From Bryum argenteum (lineage: Eukaryota > Streptophyta > Bryopsida > Bryales > Bryaceae): a stretch of 64,000 bases of DNA. A program made the position numbers and the translations under genes. The stretch lies in NCBI GenBank assembly GCA_037043015.1, contig CM073324.1, positions 6,531,013-6,595,012 on the forward strand. The letters run 5' to 3'. Below the pieces are notes generated by a model, which was not told the origin of the DNA, ran no database searches, and was given only the letters and a program-made list of their open reading frames with translations. Position 1 is the first letter of the stretch. Each line of letters begins with the position of its first letter. This document shows positions 46,066 through 58,558 of this stretch, in pieces.

Positions 46066-47025
46066 CAGTACCCACCAACAAGTTTATGTTCAAAATTGAA
46101 ACAAGAGAACATGTTGTAATCTTTGAACAATTGCTATGTCCACAAAATTAGTCCAAATTGCCAACTACAAATTGTATTGGAAAGATCATGTAGTATTTTA
46201 TACCATCATTTGAAGACATTTCAATAAACATCAGAATTTCTATTTTAATATATGACTTTTTAATATATTATTCACTATTTACCCTTAGCTCTTATCACGT
46301 GTTACTTTTGTTGAGGCTTGAGACAATGAAAAACTTCAACAATTTTTTATGGAAGCTACTTCGATACATATCTATATATGCAATAGCTTTTTAGAAAGAA
46401 CTTGAATTGTAGCCCCCAAGAAGCTCAACATTGGACTTTTGTACTCTTAGTAAATGCTGCAATAAACAAGGGCAACTTCAAATGATCATATCTAGCACCT
46501 AGAATAACCAAATTCCATGAAATTACCACCAAAGTGCTCAAAATGTAGCAAATGTTATTGAAACTATCTCTTCTGTGCTAATCCAAGCCCATGTGTAAGA
46601 AAAGTTTATGAGCATTTATTGCACTTCAAAATGTGTAAGTTGCTTTTTCAATAAGAGACAACATGAAGGTTTCTTGCACCAACCCAACTCTATTTGTAAA
46701 TGTGAGCCACATATATGTAAAGGGCATCAAAAGAGGTTTCTTAATAGATATTATTACTCTCTTCCTTAACAAACCTCATCATGTAATGGTCTTTGTAATA
46801 GTCGAAGGTAGAAACTGAAAAGTAAGTTCAAACATACCAAAGTTATAAAATAAATTAATACAAATTTTGGAGGTTTTTCATGTATTGGTAAAGAAAAATG
46901 CACTACCTTTCTTTCATACTTCATAATTTGCAATTTCGATAGATTTCGCAAACATGGTAATCAGATGAAAGTTGCACGTATGTTATCTCTTCTTGCTCTG
47001 AACGTAAACTTGTTGGTGGGTACTG
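46066..47025. mobile_element. Non-autonomous TA-flanked inverted-repeat element (MITE-like, 960 bp)
   Basis: CAGTACCCACCAACAAGTTT starts at 46066, and its inverted copy ends at 47025; 26 of 27 terminal bases match. TA flanks both sides (46064-46065, 47026-47027). TA duplication and a CAG start fit the Tc1/mariner-pogo superfamily. The interior is AT-rich with no coding capacity. Confidence 0.82.
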
Positions 47026-47689
47026 TACACTACTTTATATCGTAGCAAATATACTATTTCATATTTTGGAGTCACTTTCTCACATGTGTTGATGAAGTTA
47101 CAGTTCGGTGTCATTCAATCAAGGTCTACTCTTGGCTTATCAAACTTCTTATCCAACACACGTGAGAGGCTTTTGGTCTGCATTGATTGATTGAGAGTCA
47201 CTCTTTTCATTATCAGTGTGGACCATAAATCAGGATGCCTATTCTCAAGATTTGGAGTAAATCGATTACACGTCCTCGTACTCCAAGAAATGTGACATGC
47301 TCTTCATGGCTTTTAGGGCAGGCTGTACCCTTGTGGACATGAGCAGTAGACTACATCTTTCCTTTGGAATTATCTGGACTCATGAATCCCCTTTTGGCTG
47401 TAGCTGCTTGTTGTTATAGTCGTTTCGCTAACCCCCATTGTGATGAAGTATGACCAATATTGGGTCCTATTTCATCAATTTGTGTATCATGTGAACATTC
47501 TATAAAAGGTCTCAACCTAAAGTAGTTGGGCCCAAATGAATCGGAATATCAATTTCAATATCTTTAAAGTTTAGGCGAGCAACCAAACCCAAATCCCTAA
47601 AGGACCAAGCCTGTTTTTAAGCTTACAAAATCAAGAATTGCAACGTTTTGAAAACTTTGTGCGAGATGAGATATGATTCAAGATTATTT

Positions 47690-47850
47690 GCTTTTTGGTA
47701 TTTCCAACCGCGAGATCTTTAAATAACTACATGTACTAACACTTACTTAAAATTCAACCGTTGGATCCCTACGATTTGAGAGATTGTAACATTCAAAGTT
47801 GATGCAAAAGTTTTTCTGCAACATTTTGAAGCTTGCATTTGTAAACTTTG
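47690..47850. repeat. Dispersed repeat, copy A
   Basis: Words in the same order as in 62080-62240: TTTTTGGTATTTCCAACCG/TTTTTTGTACTTCCAACCG, GAGATCTT/AAGATCTT, AACCGTTGGATC, then a purine-rich stretch and CATTCAAAGT/CATCCAAAGT. The two copies diverge substantially. Confidence 0.55.
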
Positions 47851-50800
47851 GAGGTTGCCCTTGTGAAATTGGTAAACTTTTTGACTTGGGGAACCTTGAA
47901 CATTATATATATAGTGAACTTGAGTGAATCGTTGGCATAAACACTAAACACTTGAAATCATAAGAAGGCTTGATTCTTGACCTACTTTGAATTTTATGAA
48001 AAGAGCCCAATTTTGAATAGTTTCACTAGATTGCTGGCCCAATTTTTAGGTACCATAATATTACCACAGAGACTACAAATTATCAAAGTTACAAATTACG
48101 CCAACTTCTTGTTATTTCGATGTTGCCTTTCTAGATTTTGAATTTGATCACCTTCGATGACAACTTAAAACTTTGAAGAACCTCTTTTTCTTCATCCAAA
48201 CTTTGTTTTTGACTGTATTAGTTGAGTTGGATTTGAAATGAATTTTATTTTTTTGGTGAAAGTCTTATCGTGATAAAAGACTACCATCCTCTCTTGGCAT
48301 CGCCACGCCCATGCTACCTCGTCCCCCTTAAGATCCCTTCAACAAACCCCTCCCTATCACCATCCCTATTCAAATACCATCCTATTTGAGGCCATTTCGA
48401 CATATTGTGCTTCAAAAATTGACATCTCTCTTTCTCCAAGTTTAATCCCTAAACATCCCCAATGTCGTTTTTCAACATTTTGGATGAAGGGCAAAAAATC
48501 TGAAGAGTCATGAATCCTCCATCAAAACTTTGTTTTTGACAAAATCACTGGATTTGGGTCCCAAATCAAGTCTAGTTTGTCTCGTAAAATTTGCACACCC
48601 CTACAATGTATGTATGTATGTATCAATGACATGCATTTTAGTGAAGGCGGCTTTTGGTTTTGGATTTTCAAACAGAAGACCTATTTTACCATTGCAAGCC
48701 AATTATGTGAAACCAAAAATAGTATTGATGGAATATTTTTTACATAATCATGATGTCAAGATGAAATCTAACAACTTTTAGTTGAAGATTTTTGAACCAA
48801 ATACTTTTGGTATTAGATTTGCAACAACTTTTCCACAATGCAAAAAAGTCAAAAAATGATTATTTTTGAGGAGCTATATATCTCCTTCATTCGCCGTTAG
48901 ATTTCAACTTTATTTTTGGGATGGAGTCCATTTACAGTTTAGTCTTAATAGTATAAATTTTGACCAAATCCAAGATGTTTTCTAGATAAGGCGTTGATTT
49001 GAGTGAAATGGGTTTAGTTTTGGACAATTTTCTCTTTGTAAATCTTTTAGCAATTTTTACCACCACAAGGCTATTTATTGAGACGCGGAAATTTTTATAA
49101 TTTTTTTTTGGTGAGAGGGTAATATTAAGATGAATTTGATCAGATTTCTAGTTGAAGATTTTTTCATAAGAGCAGCTTTGTTGATAGAATATTCACTCTA
49201 AAGTGAAAATAAGGAAATTTGGTAGCTTGTTTTGCGTACTCGTATGTTATGATCAAGAATCTATGAGGGGTTTTAAAGAGGATTCGTCCAAAAATAAAGA
49301 AAAGAATAATTTTTAGGGCATTGCCGCTATTGCGATGGACTTTGGATTTTCCGGTTATGCAAAGCTAGGAGAACCTATTCACATTTGCAAGACATCGTGG
49401 GCAACCGGAACTTATGAAGAATGCTCTAAATCCAATTAGGGCAACATGAAGTGAATTAACCCCTAAACGCCCGAGCCTACTTTTAGCAAAAAAGCATATT
49501 TCCATAGAAATCGTCATAGAACACAAACTAGACTTGATTTGGAACTTAATCCAAGTGATTTCATCCAAAACAGACCTCAGATGAAGAAGATATGGCTCTT
49601 CAAAGTTTCTAGATGTACATCCACAATGTCGTTTTTCGACATCGTGGGCATTTAAGGGTTAATGACACCAATATCAAGGAAAAACGAGGCCTCATGACTC
49701 AAACTTTGGCCCACGTGACCATAACAAGTTTATCACAAGTTTGTACGATTGAAATCTAAATTGCTTATCTTCATTTATATTTATAGAACTTTTTTAAAAA
49801 AATGTGTTTTTTGGCTTAAAATATGTTGGGACATTTAGGGATTCATAACCATATGACTTGATGAATGCACCTCCTCTCCATGAGGGCTTTTGAAGAACTT
49901 CAAGGACAACCCAATCAGACCCATAATTGCCTAGATTGATAGGTGTCATAGATGTCCGCAGTTGTTTATAGTAAAATTTTGAAGCTCTTGTTAGCGCCAA
50001 TCTTGCAATGATGGGTTTCCCTTATTTTTTGCTCTATCTAAAATTAGGTGGATTTTCTTAGTTTTGGAAACCCCATAGTTAAGTCTCATCGAGTGTGCTA
50101 CCATATGCATCAACAATATTGTTTACCTTAATTAAATATTGTGTACAATAAATTGTGGATGGATATTTGCTGGATAGGGGCCAAAAATATTATATATTAT
50201 AAAAGGTGGCATTTTTGGGAACTTTCTCAAATATCAATTTGGCCCTTGGTGAACCAAACATGTATTACTTCGTGATCAAATAAAGCTCCAATATTTTTTT
50301 TTTTGTTGCCCAAAGGTTATCATGCATTGTAATTTTGAAACACTCTTGGTTTTACAAATGCATACAAAGTTAACTGGTGACGTTCAAAATACAGAAAATC
50401 CAATTATTTGCACCTTACATGAAACCACTATCATTTAATATTTGAAGTTGAAGATTCCCAATGACTCTAAGGCACTTACATTGTGCCTCAAAAGCCTTTG
50501 TGCCCACTCTAGCTAATAGCTATATTTGTTTGGCTAGAACTTAGTTTTGAAACTTACAATTATTGTTTCACATCCGACAACTTTGATACATAATTAGAAG
50601 AGTTAACTTCAAGATCTTGTGAATGGAAGTTTGTTCTCGTAAGTCTGCTTAAATCGACATGAACATTTAAAATTTTAAATTGACGTACTGACAATGAGAC
50701 TGTTAGTGTACAGGTGAATACATCATTGATATGTTTGTGTTTACTTAGATAATTTATTGGACTGTTAGTGCTCAAGTCGGATAGGTTAATATACCGTTAA

Positions 50801-50861
50801 CTTTTAAATGTAGGAGTGCCTTGATGAGGCATTGGTTGGCAAATATTTAGACCGTTGATAA

Positions 50862-51099
50862 AGTCACAAGTTGTGTTCTTTCCCGCCTCAAAAAAGTAGA
50901 AAAAGTCATGTATAATTTCTTGTTCCAAATAGTGCTCAAAAGTCATAAGATTATATTCTCTCCTGCGTAAAAATGAAGAAAGAGTCATAAAGATACTATT
51001 CTTTCCCCCTTAAAAACATAGAGAAAATCACAAGATATTTTTCTTTCACGCTTAAGGTAAGATAAGATTGGAAAAGGCACACAATACTATCCTTTTCCG

Positions 51100-51141
<42 letters not shown>

Positions 51142-51200
51142 CTGTCCGAGGTAAGATAAGATTGGAAAAGTCACACAACACTATTTTCTTTCCCGCGCAA
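50862..51200 (+). repeat. Degenerate minisatellite with a 40-T homopolymer
   Basis: Imperfect units of about 55 bp built on AAAAGTCACAAGATACTATT followed by CTTTCCCGC. GGTAAGATAAGATTGGAAAA occurs on both sides of the T run (51102-51141). Confidence 0.7.
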
Positions 51201-51779
51201 AATAACAAACACTAAGGAAATTACTTATATAAGCCATTTACCCAAGATATACTATTTAATAAATAGTGTGGTCCTATGGAGTGAGGTGAAATGAGAAACG
51301 ACCTTTCACAGTATTTACATGTGAGTCAAGGACAAGGTACTTGAGAAGCACTCATTAAGTTTTAATTTTATTCCCCTGGCTGCTGCCCGTCTGCCCGGGA
51401 GTTTGCCGCGAGATGGTCGTCCCTCTCATATATCTCCCGCCATTGCCATTCTCAACGCCTCTCTGCTCCCGCCTCGCCGGGTTTCTATTTCAGAGTGTTG
51501 TCCCGTTTCGTTCAAATTGTTGAAAGCGCTCTGTGAGCGCGCTTTTCTTGCCCTGCTGCTCCCTCTCTTCTTTTCGAGGAATCCCACCTCACAGAAGTCC
51601 TTCTGGTAAGTGCTTTTATGCCGTTGCTTGCTTGCACTCCCTTTTGTTTCTTTGCAAACCCGCCGGCCCAGTGTTTTCGCCATCGCAATGCGAACCCACA
51701 TCCGCGGTTTGGCGATCTTCGGATTTTTTGGCGTTTAGGCTCCTAATTGGGTGTAAGGATTTGGCAGTTGGCGGGCACG

Positions 51780-54700
51780 ATGTCGAGGAGAACTCTAGTC
51801 CGAGGGCGGCCTGTGAAACGGGAGCAGCAGCAGCAGCAGCAGGAGCAGATTTCTGTTCCGAAGGATGCTGTGATTGATTTGGATGAGTTGTCGGATGAGC
51901 CTTCGTTCGTGCTTCCGGATGCGAAGCGGAAGAAGGCACCTCGTCGCTCCTCTACCTCCACGAAAAAGCAGAAAGTGTCGAAAGGGCGGAACAGTAATGT
52001 TCCTTCGGAGAAAGCGGAGGACGACGATTCAGGCTTGCTTGGTAGTGAAGACGTGCCTGAGAAAGAGGTTGAACGTGGGGAGCTTGATAAGGATGACGTC
52101 GAATGTTGCTTCATTGAGAGCAGTCGCATTCCTACTCACGTCGCCAAAAAGGATTATCCTCACCGATACCCCGAGGTAAGGAATTTTCTGTCTGTCTTGT
52201 GAGCATCAATTATTTGAGGAGAATTCTTGCTTATTGTCTTTTATTAGCTGCAGGTTGGTATTATGCACAAGTTCAAGAAGGCACAACCAGGAGAGGAGAA
52301 AGCGATTCCTGTCATTGCGCATTACAAGCAGGCTGAAGTGGATGGGAAGCTCTACAAGTTAGGCGATTGCGTTCATGTCTTCGTAAGCTACTTCACTCTT
52401 TTGTCTTCGTTTTATTTTTGTCCGACCATTTTCACTCATGGTCCTGATTGCATTGCCTGACAGTCTGGTTTGGAAGACCCTTTTATTGGGAGGATCACTG
52501 AGTTTTATGAGAAAGAGGATAAGTCTCCATGGTTTGCCGCACAGTGGTTCTTCAGAACTTACGATACGGTAAGTTTTATCTCGAATTTGGTTTGCGTTCT
52601 CGGTACATGTATCATGACTTTATTGACTGGATTTAACTCTTACAAGGAGTGCGTTCGTGGTGAGCAGGGAATGGGTAAAGAAGGCCGAAACCAAGACCCG
52701 AAAAGAATCTTCTATTCTGACGTGAAGGATGACAATGAATTACACGTTATCGTGGAGAAGATAAACATTGTTCGAATTGCTTCGAAGGTTTGACTATGAT
52801 CCATACTCTATTTTGAGTACACGTCTCGTTTATCACGACCTGAACCTTTCGTGCTTTTGTCTCGAATTCTTATCTTCAGGGAAGATCTGATAGGACGCCT
52901 GTTAAAGCTCCGAAATGCGATTATTATTTCGATAAAGGCTACAAGTTCGCATACGCAACGTTCTATGAGCTTCCGAAAGATCTACCAGGTCAGTAAATGT
53001 GGCCCAGCATTCATGAGGGTTCTATTTGATGTGAGTTAATGCGCTTATGCAAGTGATGCTGAGCGCAGAGCCTCCTGGATTAGATTACGCCGAGCATAAA
53101 TTCCTCATCTCGGAGAATCATACTGCATCGAAGAACGAGACAGTTGTGGAGGATACCAAAAAAGACATCGAAGACAAGAAAGAATACCATCTTCTTGACT
53201 TGTACTGTGGATGTGGTGCTATGTCGACTGGAATCTGCCTTGGGATGAACCTTGCAGGCATAAACCTTGTCACTGTAAGAAGCAACCAAACTTGTATCAT
53301 ATATGTCGTGTGCCCTCAACACAATGTTTGTTACAATGTTCCGATTCTTTCTATTTCGCTAGGTTTCGCCAACGGTCTGACTGAGTATGTTTGCAGAAAT
53401 GGGCTGTGGACTTGAACGAGTTTGCATGCGAATCATTGAGGCACAATCACCCGGAAACCATTGTAAGCCTTCCGTCCGCTATTGGACTCTATCTATGTGA
53501 ACTCTGATGCAAGTGTGCTGAACTTTCCATGAGGTTGGTATTATCTTCTCAAATGCTTCAATCAGCATGGTGTTTTGCCTTTTGGTTACTTTTCAAGGTT
53601 AATATATGGTTCAATGCAATGTGTTCCGCAGGTTCGAAATGAAGCGGCAGAGGATTATTTGCAATTGCTGAAAGAATGGCAGAAACTATGTCAGAAGTAC
53701 CCTGAAGGGTGTGTCGTGGAAGAAGAAAGTGAGGAAGAGGACGATGACGATGACGAAGAAGGTTCAGCCCCCGGAGAGTATGAAGTGGAACGGCTACTCA
53801 ATATTCGGTGGATCGGAGAAGTGAGCAACGAAGATAAGGAAGTGATGGAAATAGTCGATGATATGGAAGATGAAGTTCCGGGCCAAAAAATTCCAAAGTC
53901 CAAGCAAGCCAAGGATGAGAAGGAGACTCCTCTCGTGAAAGGCCTAGAGTTCAGAGTGAGTTGAACTTGACCTCAACAATTTGATCAATTGCACGTTTGT
54001 ATAAAATACATCTCACTTCCGTGAAGGCGATGCCATCGCCGTCACCATCTCAAGTTCAGCACTTTCAAGTTCTACGCGTCAGTAATGCACTTCTTCTTAG
54101 ACACTGATATGGTGGTTTATCGTGACCTTTAGGTTAGATGGAAGGGATACACTCCAGAGCATGACACTTGGGAACCCTCTGCAAGTTTAGAGTAAGATTT
54201 CTGATCTTCTTCTGGAACTGGATTCTAATGTCGTTGACAGATCGTCAAAACTTTTCAGTGAGATTATTTATGCGGATTTGTATCAATGTGTCCCACTCTT
54301 GTTGCGGATTTTCATTAACATTTTCTGTGCTTGCCTCCAGTCACTGTCCCGAGCGTGTGAAAGAGTTCGTATTGACAGCAAGGGCTCAGAAAATTCTGCC
54401 ACTTCCAGTGAGTTATCTGCTGGGGCATAAATGTTTGATTTTGGCATCTTCTATTTTCTATTGGCCTGTGAATGAGGTTGCAGTTTCTCACGCAGTGTCT
54501 TTGTGATTTCAGGGTCAATGTGATGTCATCTGTGGAGGTCCACCTTGTCAAGGTGCAAGTGGTTTCAACCGGTTCCGGAACAAAGCAGATCCTTTGGCAG
54601 ATCCTAGGAACAAACAGATGGTCGTGTACATGGCCATTGTTGACTTCTTACGTCCGAGGTACTTCTTGATGGAGAATGTTGTTGATATTCTCAAGTTTTG

Positions 54701-56990
54701 TGAAGGCATACTTGGCCGGTATGCTCTCGCTAGGGCTGTGGCGATGAATTACCAGGTACGATCCACTACTCTATGAACATGACGGAATATCTTCCAGTTT
54801 ATGCGTTGGCTTCAAGTTATGTTCATACATTAAAGCGTATATTATTGATTTCATATGACTTTATCTGTTATTCAATTCTACGCACGAGCAGACCTGCAGG
54901 ATGTCATTCTACTTCGCATCTTAATTAATTGGATTCTGGTTTTGCAGTCAAAAGTTGGGATCATGATTGCTGGCTGCTATGGGATGCCCCAATTTCGAGC
55001 TCGATGTTTCTTGTGGGGAGCTAATAGCGAAGAGGTTAGTCTGGACTTTTCTTTGTATTAAACTACGATGCAGAATAGATCCTCACTTATATATGGATTT
55101 GTGCTAGAAAGTAGCAGTCCTAGCACTTCAGCATAGTGACGTTGTTCTGAGGTGTTCCAATCTTTAATCCGTTATGTTGCAAAGAATCTTTACCACGTTT
55201 AAGTGTGTTACTTCGTGGTTTTCACATGATTCCACACTTGTTCAATCTATGATGCAGTCACTACCACCATACCCTATGCCCACACATAAGGTTATTGTGC
55301 GCGGTGGTGTTCCACAAGCATGGGAGGTAAGAAATCTTGCTCCTTATCGAACCTTCAGTAAAGAAAGCTATCCTTGTAGATTCCAGTGATCTCTCTGATT
55401 GAAAGTAACTGATTACGTTTAGTTCCGCTGGGGATGTAATTTGTGCACCGACTTTTCACTTTGCAGCGATGTCTGGTTGCGTATGAAGAGTTCAAGCAGC
55501 CTGAATGGCTCCAAAAACCTCTTGTTCTCAAGGATGCACTTTCCGATCTTCCTCCTGTAAGTATGCTATAAGTCTTTTTTTTTTTTTAAAAATCATTGTT
55601 CTTGGAGTTTGTACAGATCCTTGTTGTGGGTGATGACATTGCTTCCGTGTCCAGGTTGAGAATGACCAAACCAAGGATGACATACCATACGAAGTAGAGC
55701 CGCAATGTGATTTCCAGCACTTCTTACGGCTACCAAAGAAAGGTGAATAATAAACCTTTGTACTAACCTATGTTGCTTTCTCCGATGTATACCAAATACA
55801 CTAATCGCATTTTAGGAAATTGTGTCCGAGAAAAGCTGCTGAAAGTTACACAATCGGCTGCAGGCACCGGAGGTCTAGGTACTCTCGGTCAACAGAAGAA
55901 GAAAGGCATGCTTCCAGATCATCGACCTCTATGCTTGAATGCAGATGATTATTACCGTGTCAAGCAAATCCCAAAGAAGAAGGTTAGCACCTGCAGGATC
56001 ACTTCGTTGAAGGGAATTTCTACTTCAGGCAGATGTAGTATGAGAGCTCTTCATCCCACCTCTAATCAGCAATTTTTACTTGCAGGGAGCAAACTTCAGA
56101 GATTTGAAGGGCATCATAATCAAAGAGGATGGAATCACTGTTGATGTGATAAAGGAAAATCGTGAACTTGTGCCCTCTGGCAAGCCCTTGGTATGTGATA
56201 GCATCGAATTTAGATATGTTTCTAAGCTGTGTAGTAGTGATACTGCGTTTTGCCTCTGAAGTACGTCGCTTTTGTGACCAATCTCTGGCATGGACATGCA
56301 GGTCCCAGACTACGCCATCAGCTTCATCAAGGGTCGTTCTCTCAAGTATGCTACCTCTACCTTTTGAGCTTTCATTATGTCTCATTTCTGAGTTCCGGTA
56401 TAGATGAAAAATGAAAAGCCCCTCCTCCTGACCCTCGAATGCCTCCGTTTGCAGACCCTTCGGGAGATTGTGGTGGGATGAAACAGTTCCAACGGTCGTC
56501 ACTCGAGCAGAGCCTCACAACCAGGTTTAACTTCACGTTTAGTCGAAGCTACTCTGTAGTAATTGCTCAGATCTCTATAGGTTTTATGAATAGGTATGCA
56601 CTTGAGTTCATACTGACCATTTTTGTATCGGGCGCAGATCATTCTCCATCCTGAGCAGGACAGAGTGTTGACTGTCAGAGAGAATGCACGTCTGCAGGGA
56701 TTTCCGGACTACTACAAATTGTCTGGTCCTATCAAGCAGAGGTATTCTTCTCATTGACCATTATCTAAGTTTAATCTCAGCTATACTTGTGGTTGTTTAT
56801 CGTTCTTAACACGTTGTCTGATTCCGGCCCCAGGTACATGCAAGTGGGAAACGCCGTTGCAGTGCCTGTGGCAACAGCTCTGGGATATAGCCTTGGGCAA
56901 TCTTTTCTTGGCAAAGTTGCATTTCAACAAGAGACACTTGAACTTCCTCGATATTTTCCATACTGCTTGACGATTCAAGACCATGAGTAG
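51780..56990 (+). CDS. CMT: Chromomethylase: plant DNA (cytosine-5) methyltransferase with BAH and chromodomain
   Basis: Twenty-one exons join in phase from ATG 51780 to TAG 56990, giving 934 residues (941 if exon 4 starts at 52647 instead of 52668). Domains: a basic/acidic N-terminus with a glutamine run; a BAH domain (about 150-285, [10 protein letters not shown]); methyltransferase motif I DLYCGCG (about 330); a chromodomain inserted in the catalytic domain (about 426-505, EYEVERLL...[15 protein letters not shown]); motif [14 protein letters not shown] with the catalytic Cys (about 539); motif VI MENVVD (about 581); motif [20 protein letters not shown]; motif [19 protein letters not shown] and [19 protein letters not shown]. 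All catalytic residues are present. In characterised plants this enzyme reads H3K9 methylation and methylates cytosines in non-CG contexts, silencing transposons. A long acidic run ([15 protein letters not shown]) precedes the chromodomain. I cannot assign it to the CMT1/2/3 subfamilies. Confidence 0.95.
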
Positions 56991-58241
56991 CTTACTGGAT
57001 TTGGAGGCACATTTATCTCAAGGTGGAGTGCCTACTGTAAGCACAGGTGCCTCACTTGTACAGAATTTGGGTCAGATTAGATAGATGAACACATTTGTGC
57101 CAGTGTAATATTCACCCGCCAGCAGGAAATGAATAGCAAATAACGGGATGTGAGGGTAGAACACAGACACACTTTCTGGCACATTCATTTGAAGTTCTAA
57201 ATTATGTTGTAGCTCCTGCTTACTGCCTATTGTTGCTATTTTTCTTTTCAGATTGATCTGAATCTCTTCTGACATCTCGAAACCCCTGTAGTCCATATAC
57301 CGGTTTATACCACCGAATATTGAACTAAAGAATATTACCACTCATTTCAAGTCAGCTATCACTGTATTCTGCAGTGCGCGTTCAGGGCTCACGGGCTTTG
57401 TCTGAACATGATTTGAACCGTCTGGCTTGTCTGACGATATTTGAGGGAAGGAAATGCTTGTGTTGAAAACATTTCCAGGATTGTTTTGGACGCAATCTGA
57501 TCTTTGTACACTTATTTAATGAGGAAAGTGGTCATGCGTACAGATGGAATAGAGTCTGCAACGCCATAAAACATGTTTGATGTGCACTACTACACTTGGA
57601 TTGGATGCGTTTGCTATTGTATTCCAGGATACTGTTCTCATATTTATGCAATTTGGACAGGGTTTCAGTTTTATCATTCCAGTTCGAATATCATTCAAGT
57701 TTATTATTTTTTGTCAAAGAGATTTGTCAGTGTATCTGCCGCATGAATCGGAAGACCACTGTTCAGTTTTGTTAACTCGAACTTGGAAGCAGATAGTATG
57801 AAGCTCCGTACTCAACTACAATATATATACAGAGGGTATGAACTTTGTAGGGCATGAAATGGAACTGTGATATCCATGGAGGGGGAGATGGAACAAACAT
57901 GTTGGAATCCATGCAAAAAGTGAAAACATATTCTTCATGTGAGAGGTTACTTGTTGCTTTGTCCTGCAAAAACAAGTGTGGTAGACCCAAGTCACCCAAC
58001 CATACATTCTTGTGATAAATTGTACCATAAAAAATCGAGAATTGATGTAACACGCATACAACATATTATATATTGTAAGGCATGTAAATTCAAAAAGTTT
58101 ATGGATTCTTTTTTGTCCACTTTTGGGGTTATGGAGTCTTAAGATGTGGAAACTCTTAAGTGCTCGGGTTATTTTTATATCATTCAACAAGAGGAACATA
58201 TGTACCTTCAAATTTTGAAGAATGGTGAAAAGACTTGCAAT
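56991..58241. other. Intergenic, 3' flank of the chromomethylase
   Basis: No gene or repeat recognised. It probably includes the chromomethylase 3' UTR. Confidence 0.5.
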
Positions 58242-58558
58242 TACCGTAGCCTACTAGCAGCTTCGACCTTGCTCCGTCGAATATTTAATCATTTTGAAAA
58301 AATGATGTTCGACACCTCCAAAATGATTTTTTTTTAAAATCGATTTTTTGGAAAATACATATTCATAAGTTCGACTTTCATCCAGAATAATATTCATTTT
58401 TCATGGGCGTTTTGTACAGTATGCATTAAAGACTAGTGGCTGCTCCTTCATTTAGCTTTCCCTAATGGTCACTTAACTCCCCTAATTTCATTGGGTGCCG
58501 AGTCTTATTGACAAGTTTGGTTATCGTTTAGGGTTGTGTGTGGAGAAAGTGAGGCATT

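Larger units (their letters stand above)
45287..51779. other. Long AT-rich intergenic region
   Basis: No gene found. It holds the 3' UTR of the THADA-like gene (possible further exons near 45342 and 45700), a 960-bp inverted-repeat element (46066-47025), a dispersed repeat copy (47690-47850), several copies of a phrase around AATGTCGTTTTTC (48460, 49624), a degenerate minisatellite with a 40-T run (50862-51200), and the chromomethylase promoter/5' UTR (about 51360-51779). Confidence 0.6.

Noticed and set aside
48530..48781. Short open frames in the 45287-51779 spacer
   Set aside because: All are under 90 codons in AT-rich DNA, with no domain, splice context or codon bias like the neighbours.
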